DNA of 64,000 nt from an uncultured Lachnospiraceae bacterium (GTDB taxonomy: Bacteria > Bacillota > Clostridia > Lachnospirales > Lachnospiraceae), in the NCBI GenBank assembly GCA_910578825.1, contig CAJTSB010000015.1, positions 1,685-65,684 of the forward strand, written 5' to 3'. A program made the position numbers and the translations under genes. Shown here piece after piece: positions 9,224 through 16,988 of this stretch (within the stretch, counting starts at the first letter, position 1; every line of letters starts with the position of its first letter). The notes beneath the pieces were generated by a model that did no database searches, was not told where the DNA came from, and saw only the letters and a program-made list of their open reading frames with translations.

Positions 9224-9568
9224 TTATCCATCATTCCTAAGCTTAGCCAAATCCTCAACAATAGAATTATCGGCACGTTCTAAAATTTCCGATAAATATT
9301 TGTCAGCTTCCTCCTCTGTAAAAGCTCCTAAATCCCTCATATTTAATACTCCGAGGGCAAGAGACATCAATTCCGGATTCTTTTTTGCCCACAGCTCTAT
9401 GAGCGTTTCATCCGCTGTCACAGGACTAACAGTGACAATAAACCTTTCCCCATCAACAGATTTGATAAATATAGTGTCCGTTTCATCATCCAGTGACAGG
9501 TCGGAAAACAACTCTCCATTCCCCTCTAGCATTTCAAACAATAAATTTTTTAATTCATCCACGTCCAT
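9224..9568 (-). CDS. Small acidic protein, paralogue of the protein at 11094-11681
   Basis: A 114-residue acidic protein. Its whole length aligns by eye with the C-terminal half of the plus-strand protein at 11094-11681. Shared elements are the LKN.LFE helix, the E/D-TDTIFIKS.DG.RF strand, LWAKKNPELM.LALG.LN, and a C-terminal E-rich helix with YLS..IE. I do not recognise a named family. It is divergent from the XRE gene at 9706, and the gap between them carries two copies of the palindromic motif, so both are probably under the same repressor. No signal peptide or membrane segment is seen. Possibly an immunity-like or regulatory partner (inference). Confidence 0.65.
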   Translation of the reverse strand: MDVDELKNLLFEMLEGNGELFSDLSLDDETDTIFIKSVDGERFIVTVSPVTADETLIELWAKKNPELMSLALGVLNMRDLGAFTEEEADKYLSEILERADNSIVEDLAKLRNDG

Positions 9569-9596
9569 AACGATTCGTTTTCCCTTTCCAGTATTT

Positions 9597-9619
9597 TATA
9601 GACATATTTTTGTTAATAT
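9597..9619. promoter_or_regulatory. Operator-like motif, copy 1 (imperfect)
   Basis: TATAGACATATTTTTGTTAA followed by TAT matches copies 2 and 3, with one half-site degenerate. It lies about 30 bases upstream of the divergent gene starting at 9568. Confidence 0.45.
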
Positions 9620-9630
9620 CTAAATCCATT

Positions 9631-9652
9631 ATAGACAAATATTTGTTAATAT
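9631..9652. promoter_or_regulatory. Operator-like motif, copy 2
   Basis: ATAGACAAATATTTGTTAAT contains the perfect palindrome ACAAATATTTGT at 9635-9646. It lies about 60 bases upstream of the first small XRE gene and about 34 bases from copy 1. Confidence 0.55.
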
Positions 9653-9705
9653 GCAAGCACTTTCATTTGAATGATAATAAAATAAAAAGCAGAAAGAGAA
9701 ATGTT

Positions 9706-9912
9706 ATGATTTCATATGAACCACTATGGAAAACAATGCAGGAGCGAAACGTCACAACGTATACCCTTATATACAAGCACAATTTCAGTCCATATACCAT
9801 TACCAACTTGAAACGCAATAAGTCAATCACCATGAATACACTTGAAAAATTATGCAGAATTTTAAACTGCACAGCAGATAATATAGTTGAATTTATAGAC
9901 GATGGTTGTTAA
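9706..9912 (+). CDS. Small XRE regulator, copy 1 of a tandem pair
   Basis: A 68-residue protein from the ATG at 9706, preceded by AGAAAGAG. A frame from 9610 is open but has no support. It is a minimal Cro/C1 helix-turn-helix: MISYEPLWKTMQERNVTTYT, then a recognition segment FSPYTITNLKRNKS and the typical ending LEKLCRILNCTADNIVEFID. Proteins of this size act as dimeric repressors. A near-identical gene follows at 10082, together with a duplicated upstream region. The palindromic motif before each copy is the obvious candidate for its binding site. Confidence 0.85.
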   Translation: MISYEPLWKTMQERNVTTYTLIYKHNFSPYTITNLKRNKSITMNTLEKLCRILNCTADNIVEFIDDGC

Positions 9913-10006
9913 TCAAGAGAAAGAGCCGGAAAGCATCTTTCTCTGTTTTTATATATTTATGCTCATTTTCACTACGGAAATCCCTGGTATACGGAATCCT
10001 TTGTTG

Positions 10007-10028
10007 TAGACAAATATTTGTTAATATA
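10007..10028. promoter_or_regulatory. Operator-like motif, copy 3
   Basis: The palindrome ACAAATATTTGT at 10010-10021 recurs with the same flanks (GTAGAC before, TAATATACAAG after) upstream of the second XRE gene. The distance to that gene matches copy 2 and the first XRE gene, so the site was duplicated along with the gene. Confidence 0.55.
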
Positions 10029-10081
10029 CAAGTGCTTTCGTTTGAATGATAATAAAATAAAAAACAGAAAGAGAAAATGTT

Positions 10082-10288
10082 ATGATTTCGTATGAACCAT
10101 TATGGAAAACCATGCAGGAACGTCATGTTACGACATACAGCCTTATACATAAGCACAATTTCAGCCCATACACAATTACAAATTTAAAACGTAATAAATC
10201 AATCACCATGAATACGCTTGAAAAATTATGCAGGATTTTAGAATGTACGGCAGATAATGTAGTTGAGTTTATAGATGATGATTGTTAG
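10082..10288 (+). CDS. Small XRE regulator, copy 2 of a tandem pair
   Basis: A 68-residue protein differing from its neighbour at 9706-9912 at only a handful of positions (for example RHVTTYSLIH against RNVTTYTLIY). The start is fixed by the conserved AGAAAGAGAAAATGTT leader. The nucleotide identity extends about 75 bases upstream, which shows a tandem duplication of promoter plus gene. Both copies keep an intact helix-turn-helix, so both may be functional. Divergence seems concentrated at third codon positions, which suggests selection on the protein. Confidence 0.85.
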   Translation: MISYEPLWKTMQERHVTTYSLIHKHNFSPYTITNLKRNKSITMNTLEKLCRILECTADNVVEFIDDDC

Positions 10289-10504
10289 ATAAGAGAAAGC
10301 GCCTCAAAGCATCTTTCTCTATTTTTATGCACCCATACTACTTCCCCACAATCTACATAAAAGACTTATATATACGGAATATTTGATAATCAGTGTGGAT
10401 TCTAAAAAATACCATGATAGAAAAGGGATGTTCCAACACATTTTGTTAGAATATCCCTTAATTACTAATTCATTATTTCATCAAACCTTATAAATTTATT
10501 GCCT

Positions 10505-10690
10505 CTATTTTTCTTGATTATCCACGTTACGTTCCATATTTCCCAATGCATATTCAATACACTGAATAACTACTTTATTAAATGACATTTGATTTTCATT
10601 TGCCAATGCCTGCACCTTTTCTATTAAATCTTTCGGTAATCTTAATGATTTGTTCTCATATTCTGTATATTCCCTTTTTAGCTTAAACAT
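10505..10690 (-). CDS. Ribbon-helix-helix (Arc-like) DNA-binding protein, copy 1
   Basis: A 61-residue protein from the ATG at 10690, with AGAGGTG six bases upstream; a GTG three codons earlier overlaps that site. The N-terminal ENKSLRLPKDLIEKVQALAN followed by MSFNKVVIQCIEYAL is an Arc/MetJ-type ribbon-helix-helix. The conserved 'S.RLP..L...V' strand makes base contacts. It is a paralogue of the next gene and shares its upstream sequence. No toxin gene adjoins it, so a transcriptional role is more likely than an antitoxin role. Confidence 0.8.
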   Translation of the reverse strand: MFKLKREYTEYENKSLRLPKDLIEKVQALANENQMSFNKVVIQCIEYALGNMERNVDNQEK

Positions 10691-10807
10691 TTTTATCACC
10701 TCTTATTTTCTATTGTAATGTAAAATACAGTATGATAAAATGTTACTTTTATATTGTATTTCATAATATAATTTATATTATTTTTATAACAACAAACAGA
10801 TTGGAAT

Positions 10808-10981
10808 CTATCTGACATTGTTTTCACTATTTTCCAGCGCATATTCAATACAGCGGATGACAACTTTATTAAACGACATTTCATTTTCGTTCGCCAATGC
10901 TTGAACCCTTTCTATTAAAACACTAGGCAATCGCAATGATTTGTTCTCATATTCTGTATATTCCCTTTTTAGACTAAACAT
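10808..10981 (-). CDS. Ribbon-helix-helix (Arc-like) DNA-binding protein, copy 2
   Basis: A 57-residue paralogue of the protein at 10505-10690, with the same start context (AGAGGTGATAAAA before ATG). The recognition strand SLRLPSVLIERVQALANE differs slightly, so operator preference may have changed. The pair lies between the XRE pair and the plus-strand gene at 11094, which is transcribed divergently from this copy. The shared gap of about 110 bases is very AT-rich and should hold both promoters. Confidence 0.8.
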   Translation of the reverse strand: MFSLKREYTEYENKSLRLPSVLIERVQALANENEMSFNKVVIRCIEYALENSENNVR

Positions 10982-11093
10982 TTTTATCACCTCTTATTTT
11001 TTATTGTAATATATTTTATATTGTGCTAAAATATTATAAATATATTATGTTTTATAATATCTTTTATACTATTCCAGAAAGGAACATTCTATT

Positions 11094-11681
11094 ATGGAAA
11101 GAAATGGAACAAAAACTTTATATTATGAAGATTTAAGTGATGACGAGCAAGTCTTATTACAATGGTATAGGGGAAATCCGCATTCTGTGTATATGGAAAT
11201 TGCTTTACTCAAACTATTAGATTGGGAAATTATAACAGAGGAAGAATGCCGGAAATTCCAATCCGAAACTTCCAAATACGTTCATAGTATGCCAGAAAAC
11301 GGTATGAAACAAATGAAAAAGATTATGGATAAAGATGGATTGAAAAACTGGCTATTTGAAATTTTTAACAGACACAATTCACTGTTTTTTGATATATATC
11401 TCTGCAATGAGGCTGACACTTTATTTGTCAAATCCCCAGATGGTCAGAGGTTTTCTATTACAGTCAATGCCATCGCTGATAATAAAACCTTTTTAAATTT
11501 GTGGGAAAAGAAAAATCCGGGTTTTATGCCTGTGGCTCTCGGCATACTAAATTTAAAAAATCTGGATATCCTTACCGAAAAGGAATATGAAGAATACCTT
11601 TCCGCTGTGATAGAACATTCCAATTCTTCCGGCTTTGGGAACATAAAAGCAATGCTGAAAAGCCTAAGATACGATAAATAA
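11094..11681 (+). CDS. Two-part hypothetical protein, paralogue of the 9224-9568 product
   Basis: A 195-residue acidic protein with GAAAGGAACA before the ATG. Residues 1-75 form a separate N-terminal unit (YYEDLSDDEQVLLQWYRGNP..., ALLKLLDWEIITEEECRKF) that the shorter paralogue lacks. Residues about 80-180 align with the whole of the 9224-9568 protein, including TDTLFIK-like and KKNPG motifs and the LTEKEYEEYLS helix. No signal peptide, membrane segment or catalytic motif is visible. The family is not recognised. The divergent ribbon-helix-helix gene next door may regulate it. Codon use is AT-rich, as in the surrounding 3 kb. Confidence 0.65.
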   Translation: MERNGTKTLYYEDLSDDEQVLLQWYRGNPHSVYMEIALLKLLDWEIITEEECRKFQSETSKYVHSMPENGMKQMKKIMDKDGLKNWLFEIFNRHNSLFFDIYLCNEADTLFVKSPDGQRFSITVNAIADNKTFLNLWEKKNPGFMPVALGILNLKNLDILTEKEYEEYLSAVIEHSNSSGFGNIKAMLKSLRYDK

Positions 11682-11796
11682 TTTTTCTCAGCTGCATTCA
11701 CTTTACGATAAAAAGGGATATTCCAATGCAACATTATTTGGAATATCCCCTTTATTCATTCTGGCTCTCTTTTATCGACCTTATTAAAATCTGCCG

Positions 11797-12849
11797 TCAA
11801 TAAAAATAATTCAAATCTATCAGATTCTCCTCTGCCACCTTATTCAATGCCTCCCCGCTGATTTCATACATTGTATAACTCCGCGGTTTTGGCTCGTTAT
11901 AGCCTGTAATTACCATATAAAACTTCCCATCCGCAAAAACCAGCGTCTGCCCATGCGCATCATAATTCCTACAGACAAGGGCTTTGATTCCCATATGGCT
12001 GCACATATACTGCACAGCATAACGGCTTGCATAACAGTCCCCTTTCCCTTTGATAAATATGTCAAACCAATTACTGTTATATAATTCATAATCAGAAGTT
12101 ATGCTGATATACCATGCCGCCTTTTCTGCTTTTTCCTTTTCTGTCATGGAGAGAGTAATATACTGTTTCTCAAAATCCGTAAATATCGTATCTATGTATA
12201 TATTCAGCTCGGAATATGCCCTTACTGCCGCTGTCAGTTTTCTCCCATCCTCAAGGACAGCGGTTACCGTTGCCTTTACACACGGCTCAATGTAAGCCGG
12301 CTCCCAATCTATTCGTAGCAGCCCATACTCTGTAATGCTGAAATAATCTGCATTCTTACCGGTTATCTTCCATTCCCTTACTTCTTTCTTTGTCCCGGAC
12401 ACCCAGAAACGGTATTCCCTCATATGGCTGCGGTCATAGGTTATGTAATCTTTATATTCCTCAGGAAGATAATGCAGTGTCACATTGCTGCTGTTTAATA
12501 CCGGATTGTCTGCTGCCTGCTTTTTCTTTTCCCTGACCGTAATTCTGCACTTATATTTCTTTTTCTTATATGTGGCCGTAACCACTGCCGTTCCCTTTTT
12601 CCTTGCTTTGAGGGTAACAATGTTTCCTTTTTTCTTTGCGATGGAAACCACTGATTTCTTATCAGTTTTCCATTTCACTTTCGCTTTGCGGGACACACCT
12701 TTTAATTCCAGCCGATAAGTCTGCCCTGTTTTCATAACCTTTGTCTTTGCCGCCAATTTAGGATTTGCTTTTGCCTCTGCCGTCATGCCGGGCAGTAACA
12801 GCATAATTGCCAATGCAAAGATAATAATAACCATATGTTTTCTTCTCAT
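11797..12849 (-). CDS. Secreted Ig-like plus transglutaminase-like protein
   Basis: A 350-residue protein from the ATG at 12849, with GGGGGA upstream. The N-terminus RRKHMVIIIFALAIMLLLPG then AEA is a signal peptide. Residues about 30-105 form a bacterial Ig-like (Big_2) domain (VKWKTDKKSVVSI, GTAVVTATYKKKKYKC). A linker domain follows. The C-terminal part carries a transglutaminase/papain-like core: GKGDCYASRYAVQYMC with the candidate Cys nucleophile, then AHGQTLVFADGKFYMV supplying His and Asp. Such proteins act outside the cell on wall or host proteins. It is the last gene of the run of secreted products. A short inverted repeat lies just upstream. Confidence 0.75.
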   Translation of the reverse strand: MRRKHMVIIIFALAIMLLLPGMTAEAKANPKLAAKTKVMKTGQTYRLELKGVSRKAKVKWKTDKKSVVSIAKKKGNIVTLKARKKGTAVVTATYKKKKYKCRITVREKKKQAADNPVLNSSNVTLHYLPEEYKDYITYDRSHMREYRFWVSGTKKEVREWKITGKNADYFSITEYGLLRIDWEPAYIEPCVKATVTAVLEDGRKLTAAVRAYSELNIYIDTIFTDFEKQYITLSMTEKEKAEKAAWYISITSDYELYNSNWFDIFIKGKGDCYASRYAVQYMCSHMGIKALVCRNYDAHGQTLVFADGKFYMVITGYNEPKPRSYTMYEISGEALNKVAEENLIDLNYFY

Positions 12850-12872
12850 AGCATCTTCCCCCTTATGAATCA

Positions 12873-12893
12873 ATGATATGATAAAAATATCAT
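12873..12893. promoter_or_regulatory. Inverted repeat upstream of the Ig/transglutaminase-like gene
   Basis: ATGATAT, seven bases, then ATATCAT: perfect arms, about 25 bases before the start codon. It is a possible operator or short hairpin. Confidence 0.35.
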
Positions 12894-13038
12894 GCTCTCT
12901 TTATTTGCTTTAATTATACCGCACCCCTTTTCATAAGTCAGCCTGCTATTTGAAAATGATACATATAAAATACTTCTTCTAAATTTTCATGGCTGGTTTT
13001 CCAAGATTGAACGAGAGAAAACTGATAAACAAATTGAT

Positions 13039-14079
13039 TTACGGTTTTCCAAAAAAATCTGCCAACTGATTCCTATATTTAAATTCTTCCCCTTCTTCCG
13101 GCGCTAATTCTACTTCATAAGTAGAATCCCCGATTACCAATGCGCCACAGCTATCCGATGCATAATAAATATCTACTGTTTCACCATCATGCAAAGTTGC
13201 TTTTAACTTATATTCGAAAGGACACCCACCGGAATAATTCTTTATCTTTTCCACCTTTTCTTTGATGATAAATTGGAACAGCTCTTTTTTTTCTTCATCA
13301 AGCGGCTGCCATACATTATCTATAAATGCCTCTAATTTTTCAATTCCTTCAGATTTGTTTATATCTATGCTTTTTAATCCTGCCATCGTCTTTACCATGT
13401 CCAACAGAGATTCTGATTTTGCAGATGCATAAATAACTTCCTGATTTTCCTGATGAATATCAAAATAATGCATACCGTCACTAAAACTTCTAATGTGTAT
13501 TCTTATGTAATTGCTATGCCCATTTACCATGATACTGTCCGCCTCAAATACACAGTCTGCATTTAACGGCAAAGTATCCACATATTCTTTTTCCTTCTGA
13601 AACTCTAATTTTTGGATTTCCCCGAAGAAATCCTTAATTTCTTCGGGGGAACCTTCATACAAAACAATGTCATTATAAAGAGTATTGAAAAGGATTGAAA
13701 GTACATTGCATTCCGGTATTTCTATCCGGTTTTCCTCCGTAATGGCAACATATTCCATATTGTCCGCATTTGGGATTCTTATCTTTTTTGAATATGTTCC
13801 AAATTCAAAGTAGTTTTCTAAAAATTCCGGTATATCTCCCACCGGCTGTTTCTGGCTGCCTTCTTTATCTCCCTCTTTCTCTGCCAAATCTTCCTGTTTG
13901 TCTTTCCCGTCTTCTTTTTCTATTAAATCTTCCTGCCTGCCTTCCTCATTTTCTTTCGCAGGACTTATCATTTTTAAATCTTCCTGCTGCAAAGACGGAT
14001 TATCCTTCCCACACGCATATATGGAAACACTCAGAATAAAAAGAACCACTAAAACCAGAGCTTTTTTTTGCACCTTCAT
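13039..14079 (-). CDS. Lipoprotein with acidic repeats, unknown function
   Basis: A 346-residue protein. The signal sequence ends in SIYAC, a lipobox, so it is probably anchored to the outer face of the membrane through Cys23. Residues about 30-80 hold low-complexity charged repeats (QEDLIEKEDGKDKQEDLAEK). The rest is a globular domain without a recognised family, ending in a segment about YRNQLADFFGKP. It starts 20 bases after the caspase-like gene and is probably co-transcribed with it. A lipoprotein next to a secreted protease-like protein could be an inhibitor, receptor or substrate presenter (inference). Confidence 0.75.
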   Translation of the reverse strand: MKVQKKALVLVVLFILSVSIYACGKDNPSLQQEDLKMISPAKENEEGRQEDLIEKEDGKDKQEDLAEKEGDKEGSQKQPVGDIPEFLENYFEFGTYSKKIRIPNADNMEYVAITEENRIEIPECNVLSILFNTLYNDIVLYEGSPEEIKDFFGEIQKLEFQKEKEYVDTLPLNADCVFEADSIMVNGHSNYIRIHIRSFSDGMHYFDIHQENQEVIYASAKSESLLDMVKTMAGLKSIDINKSEGIEKLEAFIDNVWQPLDEEKKELFQFIIKEKVEKIKNYSGGCPFEYKLKATLHDGETVDIYYASDSCGALVIGDSTYEVELAPEEGEEFKYRNQLADFFGKP

Positions 14080-14099
14080 ATCTATCCTCCATAAATACT

Positions 14100-15584
14100 C
14101 TAATCATTACTTAAACATTCACCTGTCATGCTGTTGACCTGATAGGAACTGCCGTCTGTTAAATCAAAAATATAGGACGGTTCAAATATTCCATCATTAT
14201 CACTATCACAAAACGCAACATTAACATCCAATGCCTCTGGCATTACAGCATCCTCTGCAGCAAATGTCGATATCCTCAATCCCCCGCTGCCTTTCACCTC
14301 ATTTTCCAGCGCTTTTAACGCATCTTCTAAAGACAATTGCACTGTTCTTTGAGACGGAATAATCTCATATTCATTATGGTTTACCATGCTTGAAACAACG
14401 CCTGTATCATCTACAATTGCACTGTAAAAATCGCCCTTTACCGGAATACCGTCAAATGTGTACTCATATGTTACGTCATATGCCACTGTTTCTTCCACTT
14501 CATTCTGAGAATTGCCATCCAAATCCACCTCAGCCGCTACAATCTCCCGTAATTCTAAGTTACCATTATTAAAATCTGTAAAATTTACGCCTTCAAATGC
14601 CTGATTTATCCATTCAGCGGATTTATCTTCTGCCTCATCTGCTGTGATTTCCACACCCTGGTCCTTTACCTCTCCATTTAAAGTTGTTGTTCCGCCATCA
14701 TCAGATAAGACCGTTACGTCCATATCTCCTTTCACACTGACATCAACATCTGTAGCCTTGATTGCATAATTCGGTATTGCAATATCTATACCATCTGTTT
14801 CTCCGCCAAGTTTTAAATTTGCTGATAAATTTCTCGGCTGTGTCACTCCATTTGGTTTTGCAGACGAAAAGCGGAGGATTGTAGTTGAACCGGCTCCAGG
14901 GCGGGAATATGTATTTCCCGGAAATCCTTCAAATCTGGAATATTGTACATTCCCTTTATGGGTTAAAACCAGATAGTTGTTATTTCCATATTTTTTATTC
15001 GCAAGAATCCATGAACTTTTGACTGACTCGCCAGTTTTAGCATATGACATAAAATTATCTACCACTGCCCCATCTTTATTTGTTCCCGCTCCAGGAGCTT
15101 TTTCATGGTAACCGCAAATCACTCTTACCGCTTTATTTCCTATCATGGCATTTGCATATTTCCCACGATTTTTATCTCCTGACAATTGGTAGCAGGCAGC
15201 CAAAAAAACAAATTCCAAATTTTTCCCTGACCATTTGAAATTTGCAATATCATGGATATTAAAATCCACGCCGCTTGCAGAACCCCATAACCGACCGGTT
15301 GAACTCCCATGACTTGCCCAATATTTTATTGCTTTTGTTTTTCCTTTAAAACTCTTTAGAGAAATCCCTGTTTTCTGTTTTAACGTACTTTTGTAAGAAG
15401 GAACCTGTTGCTTTATACCATTAACAAATTTTTTGCAATCAGACGTTCCTTCATAAGTATTGTTTTTAAAAGCCTCTACTGTCTTTCCAGCCGCATATGT
15501 CGGAATATTGCCTAATAACGAAAGGCAGATAACCATTGATAAAACACCTAAAAATCTTTTTTCTTTAGTTTCATATTCATTCAT
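14100..15584 (-). CDS. Secreted caspase-like (DUF6345-type) protein
   Basis: A 494-residue protein with a signal peptide (FLGVLSMVICLSLLGNIPTY then AA). Residues about 35-240 resemble the clan CD/caspase-like DUF6345 fold: YWASHGSSTGRLWG supplies H92, and LEFVFLAACYQL ends a hydrophobic strand at C131, giving the His-Cys dyad order of caspases and gingipains. Beyond about 250 is a beta-rich region with a possible calcium-type motif (FCDSDNDGIFEPSYIF). A terminal YPPW-like maturation domain is not evident. It could process surface proteins or toxins. Activity is unproven, and the neighbouring lipoprotein follows closely. Confidence 0.7.
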   Translation of the reverse strand: MNEYETKEKRFLGVLSMVICLSLLGNIPTYAAGKTVEAFKNNTYEGTSDCKKFVNGIKQQVPSYKSTLKQKTGISLKSFKGKTKAIKYWASHGSSTGRLWGSASGVDFNIHDIANFKWSGKNLEFVFLAACYQLSGDKNRGKYANAMIGNKAVRVICGYHEKAPGAGTNKDGAVVDNFMSYAKTGESVKSSWILANKKYGNNNYLVLTHKGNVQYSRFEGFPGNTYSRPGAGSTTILRFSSAKPNGVTQPRNLSANLKLGGETDGIDIAIPNYAIKATDVDVSVKGDMDVTVLSDDGGTTTLNGEVKDQGVEITADEAEDKSAEWINQAFEGVNFTDFNNGNLELREIVAAEVDLDGNSQNEVEETVAYDVTYEYTFDGIPVKGDFYSAIVDDTGVVSSMVNHNEYEIIPSQRTVQLSLEDALKALENEVKGSGGLRISTFAAEDAVMPEALDVNVAFCDSDNDGIFEPSYIFDLTDGSSYQVNSMTGECLSND

Positions 15585-15727
15585 ACTCCTTAAATTTAAT
15601 TTTTTTAGTTGATTTTCCCATGAAAATTTATGTTCTTTTACTTACCATTTTTCCTGCTTGCGTCTGTGTATTTTTCATTATCCACTCTTTCGGCTAACAG
15701 GCTTGTCTCCTCCTAGCAAAGTAAAGG

Positions 15728-15760
15728 AAGGGCATCCCCCAGGTTCAGAAGAATGCCCCC
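15728..15760 (-). terminator. Hairpin between secreted-protein genes
   Basis: GGGCAT (15730-15735) faces ATGCCC (15753-15758). On the minus strand the stem is followed by TTCCTTT. It lies between the small membrane gene ending at 15796 and the caspase-like gene starting at 15584, so it probably separates two transcripts. Confidence 0.45.
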
Positions 15761-15795
15761 TCTAAATCCTATTACCAGCTTTTTAAATTCTTTCT

Positions 15796-16134
15796 TCAAT
15801 TCAAATTTCTATCCATATCACTCTTTATAAGAGTTTTTGTCCCATATCTGTTAATGATATAAATACTCTCTGGCTGTGATTTTAATTCAGAACCATTCAG
15901 ATATAAATGAGAACCTCCTACTAAATCATACTCATATACATATCGCCCACTTCCAATATCAGTATGGGGAAACCTGGAGAAATCGTCCCATGTAATATTT
16001 TCTTTTCCTTTTACAGCAATTACAAAATCAACATACATTCTTGATGGTATTGTAATAAAAAGAATTATCATACCTAAAGAAAATGCTGATACTGACACTG
16101 CAATAATATGTTTTCTCTTGTTTCTTTTCTCCAT
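15796..16134 (-). CDS. Small membrane-anchored protein
   Basis: A 112-residue protein from the ATG at 16134, one base after the stop of the frameshifted protease-like gene; GGGAAAG in that gene's end serves as ribosome site. Residues about 8-30 (HIIAVSVSAFSLGMIILFI) form one membrane segment. The rest should be outside: FPHTDIGSGRYVYEYDLVGG and LYLNGSELKSQPESIYI look like small beta strands. The family is not recognised. The tight spacing suggests it works with the secreted Cys/His protein upstream, for example as a cognate inhibitor or anchor (inference). Confidence 0.6.
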   Translation of the reverse strand: MEKRNKRKHIIAVSVSAFSLGMIILFITIPSRMYVDFVIAVKGKENITWDDFSRFPHTDIGSGRYVYEYDLVGGSHLYLNGSELKSQPESIYIINRYGTKTLIKSDMDRNLN

Positions 16135-16135
16135 A

Positions 16136-16943
16136 TTACTTTCCCGTATACTTAACGATATAATATCCACACCATGTGGAATAATTCAGAGAACCGTAAT
16201 TCCTATTACATGATTTTGGATCTTTAATTTTTTTATTACTTGCATCCAAATTAGTGGCTTTTCCAAAACCAGGCTTATGTGACCAATAACCATTCTTATT
16301 CTGTATATACCAATGATAATCCTTTTTAGGCGCAATGACTAAGGCTACTTTGTACTCATTTTTTCCGGGTTTTTCAGTACGATTTGCCGCTCTAATCGAA
16401 CGACCACTTCCCAAAAAAGGTCCATCCGCTTTTACCGCAGTAATAATAGAAGTCTTTGTTAATGATTTATATTGTTTCCCTGCCAGACTGCAATTTGCCT
16501 TCTGTTCTTTTTAGTACATCCATTGCATAAGCGTAACAATTTGCCCGACGGATATTACCATCTTTGTTCCAGTATTTGGGATTATAGGAAGGCTCATACC
16601 CACTGGTTGGAAGTAGAGATGCTGCCCTAGACATTATACCAGTAGAATCTTCTTCCTGTCCAAGGGCATCTACTGTATCTGTCGAACTTGAGCGAATCAG
16701 TAATTTGGGGGAAAATTCCAAAGGCTCATAGCTTACCATATCCTTATTTTCATCCGATAATCCCTCATACCACTCAATCCACTCAACTGTTTCTTGTGAT
16801 AGTATATCTTTTTTAAAACTTCTCCCATCATAAGTTACCATGTCTGTTTCCTTGTGTGCTGCCATTGTTGGCATAACGGATGCACTTACCGCAATAACAC
16901 CACTTATAACAAACATTCCAATTCTTTTTAATATTTTATTCAT
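16136..16943 (-). pseudogene. Secreted Cys/His protease-like protein, broken by a frameshift
   Basis: The first frame (16467-16943) starts with a signal peptide (VISGVIAVSASVMPTMAA), includes YNPKYWNKDGNIRRANCYAY with a candidate catalytic Cys, and stops after KLQSGRETI. The next frame, open from about 16490 to 16136, continues with LAGKQYKSLTKTSIITAVKA, then VALVIAPKKDYHWYIQNKNG with a candidate His, SHKPGFGKATNLDAS, and ends STWCGYYIVKYTGK. Joined, they make one papain/NlpC-like domain of normal order. A single-base loss near 16478-16492 explains the break; no slippery sequence is evident. The second part has no ribosome site of its own. Sequencing error is possible. Confidence 0.7.
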
Positions 16944-16988
16944 GACATCCTCTCTTTCATCTTATTTCTCTACCAGAATCTATGCTTT

